A DNA stretch of 64,000 nucleotides from Aporrectodea caliginosa (lineage: Eukaryota; Annelida; Clitellata; Crassiclitellata; Lumbricidae). The notes beneath the pieces were generated by a model, which was given only the letters and a program-made list of their open reading frames with translations, was not told the DNA's origin and did not search any database. Shown piece by piece: positions 1 through 10,100 of this stretch. The DNA lies in assembly GCA_020284085.1 (NCBI GenBank), contig JACEVL010000498.1:277001-341000 (forward strand), read 5' to 3'. How positions within the stretch are numbered: position 1 is the stretch's first letter; each line of letters opens with the position of its first letter. The position numbers and the translations under genes were made by a program.

Positions 1-235
1 CGTTTGACAAAAGAGCAGTCTTGAGCTAGGCTTTAAATGTCTCCAGAGATGGCGCGTTTTTCACATGGTTAGGAAGACTGTTCCATGAAGTTGGGCCTGA
101 AACAGAGAAGGAACAGTCACCAAACCTCGTAGAAGATCGTGGTACTTGCAAAAGATTTTTTGAGGATGATCGTAGCATGTTGTCTGCTACCTTAGTGCAG
201 AAGTCTGATATGTAGTCTGGCATCATATTATTCCT
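1..235 (-). mobile_element. 3' end of a non-LTR retrotransposon (LINE) open reading frame
   Basis: Read on the minus strand, this stretch encodes the typical end of a LINE ORF2. A VPRSSTRFGDCSFSV segment is followed by GPTSWNSLPNHVKNAPSLETF, the pattern PRS(R/S)T..GD..F...GP..WN.LP that closes CR1/L2-like reverse transcriptase proteins. The reading frame runs off the left edge. It lies downstream of the last visible codanin-1 exon, so it is probably inside a codanin-1 intron. Family assignment is by motif only. Confidence 0.7.
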
Positions 236-284
236 TGCTTTGTAGGTTATTAGACAAAGCTTGTACGTAATCCGCTGTCCACAG

Positions 285-415
285 TCGGTGTACTCATTAT
301 AGCTGAGTTGGCTGGGGTGTGGATGGAGCAGAAATTTCGGAACAAATTTCTGCTCTGGTGGGGATTTGAACCCATGACCACTCGACTAACCACTAGACTA
401 TCTTTCACCCCTACC
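285..415 (-). mobile_element. SINE family B fragment (minus orientation)
   Basis: This copy shares the diagnostic inner segment of the family seen more completely at 63545-63830: a short inverted motif around 'cagaaatttc...gaaatttctg', a 'gagtacactgac' block, and a tRNA-like B-box region (ggatttgaacc) at the far end. It is a 5' part only and sits in the last visible codanin-1 intron. Confidence 0.6.
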
Positions 416-612
416 TATGTATATATGTATGTTTCTATGTACGTATTCATGTAGTGTGCATGTATGGAATGCATGCAGGAATAAAGGGTCAGGGAGTTAA
501 CTAATCTGAATTACAACTCTTAATATGCTTATAGTTATGAAAGAAACCTTTTTGTCAAGCATCCTGATAGGAAACTTCAAAAAATGGTGTGTCAACTATG
601 AGAAATTCGTAC

Positions 613-3600
613 CAAGCGTTAGTTTTTCCGTGAGCCAGGCGTCGACCTTGCGCACGACTCGGCTCAACGATATCCGGCTGGCAAGCGCTTTCACCGCTGG
701 AGCCGTTTCCTCCGATACGAGTCCGTCCATAACAGAGTCCACCTTCTCCATGCAATACCTGTGATGCATAGTCACATAAATATATGTTCAGGGTTGGTCT
801 GTTAGGATGCGGGGAGTGTGTCTTAGGACAGAGCGTGTAAGGCAGGTTAAGCACTACATTGCAGTTCTTATATGGCGTGTTAAGTTAATAGCATTGGAGG
901 ACATAACACCACTGGGCATTAAACACAGGGCCGTAGCAAGCTATAATTGCGTCCTGTGCCAAGCATAAATCTAGCGCCCCACCCTCCCCCAAAGATCAAC
1001 TTAACCAATAATGATCAAGTTTGTGATCTCGAATATAATACAAAACTTTGTCTTTTAAAGGAAACACTTTAAATTGTTGTTGTTTAATTTTATTACACTT
1101 ATTTCATTTGTGACGGACATTTCATATTTCAAGATAAAGTTATTAGTTCGATAAATTAAATCACTCCATCTCAAAATTTGCACCCTCCCTCTTGAGTTGT
1201 GCCCTGTTCCATAGACGTGCTGGAACACCCCTCGCTACGTGCCTAATAAAACAGAATGGGGATGTAGTATATATTGTTTTAATTGTTACCATTTACCTCT
1301 CTGATTCTGTCTTTCCCTCTTCCAGAACGTTTCTTAAAGAATCCTCAGCAAATACTTTCAGTCGTCGAATGGCTTCAGTCTGAAAACACACAACGAAAAT
1401 TTAAGTCCCGACGGATCATACGTATTTTGGAGCAGAAAAAATCATAAAAATTGCAATACTAATAATTTATTGATGCTACAGAAATGATAATACATAAAAT
1501 CCTTGGTCTAAACTCCAACCTCGTTTTCCTCAGCTGAGGTGAGAGAGCTGGAGAACAGACTGTGTGCCTCTTTCTTCGCCATGGATTGAATTCGCTGGAG
1601 TTGCCTGGAAAGACTGTTTGCCTGGAAGAACTTGACAAAATTGGAGGTGATCCGATCGGCAGCAAAGTTGACCGTCTGCCGAAGGGAATCCGGATGCATG
1701 TCGAAGAAACCGTCGAGAAGTCGTTGCTGAAACAAATCAAACCTTCGTAGAGGAATTCAGAAACAAACTTGAACGCAACAGAAATGACGACATTGTTACA
1801 AAATGTACATCTGAGACGTTCTTCTAGGAATTATATAAATACAAAATGTGCCTCTGAGATTTGATAAATATGTACGAAAATAAAATCCCCCAAGAACATT
1901 CGCCCATCCGACATTTAACCAAAGCAGGGGAGCAAGCCCAACTCCACTGCAGCATGAGCACTGGAGAAAGCCTACCTCCAGCCACGCCTCCAGGATTTTC
2001 AGGCGGGGTAGCCAGCAAACGAACCACTCATCCAGTCAATCAATCATCATTGATTGGTCAATCAATTGACTGTCTAACAATTTAGTTGATCAATCTGTAT
2101 CAAGGCCAATCGATCTGTGATCAAGGCCAATTGGTCAACCAATCAGTACATTAGAGAGGACAACGTCATAAGTAACCTGCCTGGACATCCTTTCTTAGAC
2201 TTTGACTTCAGCTGTAAGACAGGCGCTGAGGTCTTGACTGGAGTTATCTTTCGGACGCTGGCACTCGAACTGTTGCACTCGGCAGAGAAGTCGACCAGCA
2301 GAGAACGCAATTCACCTGTACAACCAACAACGAATAATCATCAACAGAAATAAATTTGAAGCATCTCATGGCCATATTATATGTATGTAGGATTGTAGGT
2401 ATCCATGTTGCTATGTGTGTATGCATAATTATAGGCATGTATGTAATGCAAGTATAGGCATGTATGCATTGTATGTAAGTATTTATGTGCATGTATGTAT
2501 AAATGTATGTGTATATATATATGCGACAGAGCTTAATTGCAATGGGAGACAGTTCCAGGACTATGGACTGGAAACAATGAGCTCTCTCAGAGCCGACAAA
2601 TGAGGCACATCCCACCAGAATTGTCTTGAGCAGTTGCTCTGCAGCAAGAAACAACCTGTGTAGCATAACATATTGTAGCACATCGAAAACACACACCATA
2701 ACACATACATCGTAACATATCTAATCTAAATGTTATCATAATGCAAAGACAATCGTAATAATAAATAATAAAAGGGTAACAACACAAGAAACAAATCAAT
2801 TAATTCATTTACGAAAATATTGATTTCGTTAAATTCAGAAGTGCGTAGAGATTTGACCGACCTAGCATAGGACAGCAGGCATAGAGTATTCTCAGGTCGA
2901 CGAGAGAAAACACATCCTGAAACAGAATGAAATTCTTTTACAACAGCAATGTTGATTTGATGTTCAAAAGCTACTTTGCTGCCCTCGAGCAAAACCATCA
3001 CCATAAGGTCTTTGGTCATCTCCTGGATATCTACTGGGTTAGTACTTTATCGCTATTATTTTTATTATTAGCACAAATTTATTAAGGAAATGGTTGCTTA
3101 CCAAAGAATGTGATTTTGTTTCGATCCACTGATCATAGAAAACGATCCTCTGCTTCTGTCTGTAGAAGAGAACTTCCGGAAATAACTTCAACTGAAACAC
3201 AAAAACACTTGTGAACAGACCGCAGACGTTTGCACATGCAACTCGTTCTAAGTTGTCATTTAGGTCTAGAAAATTCATCTGCTTCAACTTACTTACCACC
3301 CGTATAGTCTGGCTTCTCGTTTCTTTGACATATTGGATTTAGTCCTGACTTTTCTTATTGAATACAATTTTTTAACTGAGATTTCACTTATATGCAACCA
3401 TCAATTAATGCCTCGTCTCTGAAAGCACTGCTTTACAAGGGCATCTATTAAACCTACGACCCTTAACCAAAAAATAAAATAAAAGCCAATAATGTCTCGG
3501 ATCAAACTTTAAACAGTATAGCCAATGCCTACACTTGGTCATATTTTTTTGTTATAGCATTCCATTCTGACAATGTGTTAATGAATAAACGAAGATTCTA

Positions 3601-4106
3601 TTATTCTTCTCCGGAAAGTGCCAGAAGACCATTCTGTTTGATCGATTACTGGTAACCAAAGCCTTATGTCCGTTTGAACAACTACTCCGAACATTTTCTC
3701 TTACCTCAAACAGCCAGCCGAGTAGCGTTGCCATGAGAAAGAAGGCGTAAGACCGTTGAACAGAGAGCACTCTGCAGCAACTCCTAAAATAAATTTTGTT
3801 CAAGCTCTTAAAAATCATAATCAAAATATTACTCGAGTATACATATTAACAGTGTATTGTATTGTATAAATCAATTTATATAGCGCCTCTCACATTGCAC
3901 ACCAATCAGAGGCACGTGTATAATAACAACTGATGAACATCACAATCCTCACTTAAAATATAACTGGAAAGAAATATGTTTTAAAAGAATATCGACTGCT
4001 TCTAAATATAACTCAGTCTTACACAGACAAGTCAGAAGAAATCACCAAACAGTGGGAAGATATTTAAAACAACACGGTCCATTATCGCCATAATAATAAT
4101 AAGATA

Positions 4107-4145
<39 letters not shown>

Positions 4146-7100
4146 TTGGTCCTCAGTAATGACAATACTAGTAATAATAGTAGTAGGAATAATAATACTA
4201 CTAATAAAATGTCCTTACCAGTAGATATCGACGAGACGACCAAATACGTCCTGGTAATAGTTGAGCTCAGGAGCAACACAGTCCATCTGACTCAAGAAAT
4301 CAACGACCCATACAATGCAGAGCAACGTTCTCTCTCGTCCCACGGCTGACGTTAGACACGACAGAACATCCACCGGCTGCTGCACCTGGTCACGGTAAAC
4401 AAGGTAAGTTGAACGGTAACAGCAAAGGTAAAATGGTAATGGTAAAAAAGTTGATAGGTAGAGGTAAAAAAGACGGTAAAAAAGTAAAAGCGAGTTATAT
4501 AAATCTGCGATTACAGTCACAGAAAACAAATCGTCATCAACAAATGAAGCGTCATCAATATGGAATGATAGTTGACCCATGCACAAACATAGAAATTTAC
4601 CACCACGTGAAGAGAAGAAATGTCCATAACACAAAATTAACACAGCAGGTGCAAAACCCCAAACCTTTAGAATACAGGCTCAGCATGCTAAATAAATAGA
4701 TAACTGTGTCACTTGTGTTCACAAGCATATACCTCATTTCTTATTTTGATCGACGACAGCTTCACAGATTCTTGTGGTAACTCAGTCGATCGATACGGAA
4801 GAAAGGTAAGAGATCCGAGAAATTTTCCGAGAATTCTTAGCATCAAGAGGCTCTGAAGTAGCTCTTCATGCTGTAAAAACAAACAATTTTGATAGAACTT
4901 CAACATAACATTTTTTAACTTCCATGCTATTCTAAATTTGTTTTTAGAACTAATTTCAATATAGTTTGCGCAGTTAATTTCTGTTGTGGTGTGTTGAAAG
5001 CAACGTACAATTAAATAACTTCGACCAACAAAATAAGTTTTATTTAATGTCGAAAACACGAATACTGACCTTTTCTTGAGCTGATGTTGTGTCCGTTAGT
5101 TCGACGTATCCACTCATCTCTGATTTTTGCATCAGCTGAAAACATAAAAGATCTATGAATGAAAATAAAATTATCACAAGCAAAATAGAGAAACTAATTT
5201 CTCTCTCATTTTTAGAAAATGCTACTTGAACTTACAGAGTCATTCAGCTTTATGAATGGTTTTTTGGACATGGCAGCCGATTGGTTAGAGCGCCAGACCT
5301 GCAATGTGGAGTGTACGAGTTCAATCCTCCTCCCCTGAGAGGGTCACTGTGTAGTGTGTAAGGACCTCGAACAAGTCTTTCACTCACAATTGCTCAGCGC
5401 CATTGAAGTTCTGTTGTATAGTCGTGTGTGTTCTTTGGAAGAGGACAATTTCAAATACCGTTGTATTGTACTGTTGTACATTGTATTATTATTATTGAAA
5501 AAATAAACAATGACTCTGACCTCGTTGATCTTTAACCTCAATGTGTCGGACAGGTGTTGATTGAAGACGTGGTTTACTGCGATCGTAATGAAGTCACGAA
5601 AGAACTCCTGGCATCCTGGAAATGACGGTGGTGGACAGATTCCTCCCATGCTGACTGGATTGGTCAGTCGTTCCTGCAGCCTGTAGCAAAAAGAAAAATT
5701 TACATCAAACCAGGCACGAGACACTACTAACCAACCACAGGAGTTCAAACACATACACATGAAAATCATATTAACTGATATTCATGTTGAGAGATATCAA
5801 GACACTTTAACGACAACAGTGTATTAAAAGCGACTGGGAAACCAATGCAGCTCGTTGTCGAAGTGTTAAAATAAAATTAACGACTGTAAAGTGCTAAATT
5901 AATTAACTTGAACTAATGACTTTATTAATTGCCATGGGTGACATGCTTACATTAATTGGAAGAGCGGTCCCTTGAGCTAGCCCGAGAGAGGCAGCCATAG
6001 GTGTGAAGTGTTAGCGACTTCATTTTCTTGTCCTCAGCATATGAGATATGAGGGGCGCCCAGCCCTCTGCCTCACCATCTCATCTTTCAACAGTCAGTGT
6101 ACTCATAATAGGTGACTTGGCTAGGGGCACAGAAATCTGAAAACATTTGAAGCCCCAACCTATCTGTTGACAGTCCAGCACACTAACCACTAGATCATCA
6201 ACCCTTGTGGAATATTGACTTAAGTTAACTGAATGACAGCGAGGGTATATGCATGCTGGAATCGAATCATTTGGTTGTTCTTACCGCTTCAGTTTGTCCG
6301 GATTCGCTTCCTTCAGCTCGTGTCGTAACTGTTCGTCTTTCTCCTCTTCCTGTGAACTGCCCTCTGCACTGCACATCTACAAATCACCACAATCAAACAA
6401 TGGTAAAGTGACCATGGTCAGTCCTCAAGGGCAAAGTCTGGATTACAATGGTCTCAAGGGCAATGTCTGAGGTTACAAGGATTCACCAGCTGATCATGTA
6501 CATGTCCCTGGACCTGAAAATGTGGAGCGACATACAAGAAAATGGCCACTTTATAAATAACCTCGTTATAAGGAACTTCTTGATATGTCTCCTGAAGTAA
6601 TGAGTTTCCAGTGTACCATTAGTACTACCATCGTATCATTGTATCACTCTCATACTGCCATCATAATCCAACGCTTTAATCTAATTGCCTTCCAAGGCAC
6701 CTTGCTCGAAGTGCTGGATCTTGACTAGTTCCAGCCATCCCAGAATGGATTTTTTTATATCATACGGATAATGTTTTAATTCCTGAGGGATCTGAGCTAC
6801 CTCGGACAAAAAAACAATACTAATAAATAATAATAGTAATTACTTTAATCAGCTGAAGGACAAACAGCCGAGCAAGATGAACGTGGTTTGCAAGATCTGG
6901 AAGACATCCTTCCATCAGCCACCGAATCGCTGCCAGCTGTGACTCCCTCATCGACCAACCGACACAAAGATGCTTCTCCTCCCACTGCCTCAGCAGCTCA
7001 TAGAACGCATCCCTACCAAGACACAACCAATTCTTCCATCAAAACAATGACCTCTGTATTTTAAACGAACAGAAAGCAGACATCGACTGGTGAAAATACA

Positions 7101-10100
7101 ACTTCATTTTGGTGGTTGAAGAGGAAAGCAACGTGTTGGCTGTTGTACTGGACTACTGGTTCAGACAGTAAGTCTGGGGAAATTTTAATGGACTGAAGAG
7201 AAAATTTTACTGTATCTGAGAGAAATTCGAGGAAGAATGTGACCGCAATCGAGAGAAATTCCGGGTGAATTTCACTAGACTCGAGAGAAACCCCAAGAAG
7301 AATTTTAACAGCTCTACGATAAATTCTCCTAATTTTACTGACCAGTTGAAAGAGAAATTATTATTATCATTACCATTATTATTATTCATTTATTAAGCAT
7401 TGCTATCTAATGACCAAACATCAATCGATGGAGCTGAGCAATTGTGAGTGAAGGACTTGCTCAAGGTCCCGACACAGTAACCATCTGAGGGGAAGAGGAT
7501 TGAACCCGTACTCTCAGTGTTGCAAGGCGAGTACTCAAACAATGAGCTACTATGTCCACAAAGCATTTTATTGGATCTCTCTGAATTGAATTAGGAGAAT
7601 ATTTTTACCAGTGACCATGTTACCTTTGCTTCTTGAATGTGTGGAATGACCGGTCTGTTGGGAAGTTACTGCGATTGTCCGTTTCTGGTTGAAATATGAC
7701 GCCACCAAGCGAAGACGAATACGAGACAGTGTGGCTCTACAGAAGCAGATAAATGTAATGTAACAAGACATTTATATAGCACCCTCAAGGTAACTTTCAA
7801 TGTTGCAGTCAGAATCAACAAATGAAATCGTTAAATTTAGAAGAACAGCAAAACAACATATGAATAAATATTCAGAGCTAACACATGAATGAATATGCAT
7901 ATTTCACTTGCACATGAACATGCATATTTCACTTGGAGTTGCACAGCTATCCTCTGACCTGTAGGCTCACGGTCCAGCATCCTCATCATTGACTGATAGA
8001 TTGAAAGTGTTTATAGAATCACCAACAATCAAATCACTCGACTATCATAAGCATTTGATAATGCTCCACCTTCCAAGCTTTCTTGCCCTCAACAGAACCC
8101 ATCTATCATCCGCTCAGCCTCCTTTTCTCTCTGGTAACTGAACTCAGACCTCCTCTGGACATCAATCTCTACACAACCCCTTTGACACGACACAGCCCTC
8201 TTGAATACGCTGGTGCCCTGCACTTAGCTTTCGAGCAGTGTCTTAGAAATTTGGAAATTATGATTACGATTGAAACGTAATTTAAACCTTACATTATATT
8301 TACATTTCCCAAGGTGAGATGAGATCTAGCAAAGATGGAGAAATCTTGGCGCAACCTGAACAAGAGGTTGATCGCAAAGACCAAGGAGCAAGTCTTTTAA
8401 TTTCGGTGAAAACAGAGAAACTCGAAGATTTTCGGCCATCGGTCGAATCGTAGATCGATCGAGCAGCGACAGAAAACTACAACAGAAATAAAGCGAAATG
8501 TAAATCTATGGAGGAATTTATATAGAGCACAGTGTAGAACACAGTCTGTTGACCTTTTCTCTATTTCTTTTCGACCAGTTCCGCCAGCGCCTGAAAACCT
8601 CTCTCTTTACCAGTGAAGGGTCGGGAGCGCCTGTTTTTGAATGACGCTATATAAATATTCGATTACGATAATGTATGTATAATGTATTTACCAGGTATAT
8701 AATGTGTTTTTCAAAGGTCTTTAAATGCCGGCGGATGATGTAAACCGTTACCTGTGCAGGTGTAGGAGAGAACTGGTTGCGAAGAAGACCGCATTGTGCA
8801 CAGTGGACAAGTAGCTGATCCCGGAATTGAACCCTAAACACGACATCCAAAGCAATCAATGCAATATAAACATACATTATATACATACATATATTATTTA
8901 CAAACATTATCTACATACATTATACACACACATTATAAACATTTGTACATCTCTAAACATACAAACTTCTAACATCTCAAAGACATGCAACATACTCATC
9001 ATCATCATCATCAATATCATCATCAATCAAAATTCTCACCATCAGCAAAGAAGAGAAGTTGCAAACCTTCTGAATCCACAGATGTCACTAAAATCTGCGA
9101 ACTTCTGACCGTTAGCAACTGGACGAGAAAATACAATTCCATCGTTACATTTGACACAAGGCCCTCTGAAAGACAAATGAAAACAACAGTTCCAATTGTC
9201 ATTCTGTTTCATTTAAACTACTAATTTATATTAATTACTGGCACACCTGAAACACTTATAACGAGTTTCAGTAAAGTGTGAAACATCACACAAAATGGAT
9301 GAATCTTGAGTTTTTAAACTCATGTACAGCATCCTTCCCTTTGGCCTTGGCTGTGCTATGTTGGAACTATGCAAATCATATTATCACTATTATTATTAAT
9401 CAAAAATTATATTCATCCTAGGAAAACGACTTCTAAATAAGAAAACCATGTTATAACACGATATTTGATATTTGGTTTTGAAATGCCATTGGTTGATGCC
9501 TTATACATTAGACACAGGGTTGCTATCGTGACTGAATGAATGAATGAGTGACTGAATGAATGAACGAATGAAGAACTACCACAGAGAACACCTCTGATTC
9601 ATTTGTCTGCTGTAGCGTCGCTATTTAAATGCCCAAATATAATTACTTGTTAAGCTGAAAATGACCTTGAATGCACTGCGCATAGAAGCAGGCGAGAACT
9701 TTGAGCTCCTCAGAGTAGGTCACGTGTTCAGGATTCCCTTGAACGACGTCTGTCAAAACCACTGGCTTCCATGCCTTCAGTGTGTCGTAGCCATCCCTGG
9801 GCATAGTCTGCAGGTCGCTCGTAGACTCCTGTGTTACGTTGGCATCAAGAGATTCAGCCGATTCGACTTCAGCCGACTTAGGATTCCCTCGGGGCAGTGC
9901 CCTACTGCGTTTCATCAGGATATCCAACTCGGGATTGCTATACAGTTGGAATACGTGACAAATGGTTCACAGTAATAACGTGAGCAGAAAGTTATCAACC
10001 AAAGTAATACCACGAGCAGAAAGTTATCAACCAAAGTAATACCACGAGCAGAAAGTTATCAACCAAAGTAATACCACAAGCAGAAAGTTATCAACCAAAG

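Noticed and set aside
2813..2862. Extension of CDAN1 exon 17 to a donor-like site at 2813
   Set aside because: That choice gives the wrong phase for exon 18 and destroys the conserved CCP..GELR..L junction.
5268..5345. tRNA gene
   Set aside because: The A- and B-box-like sequences belong to SINE family A; no cloverleaf or intact acceptor stem can be formed and many copies share a non-tRNA body.
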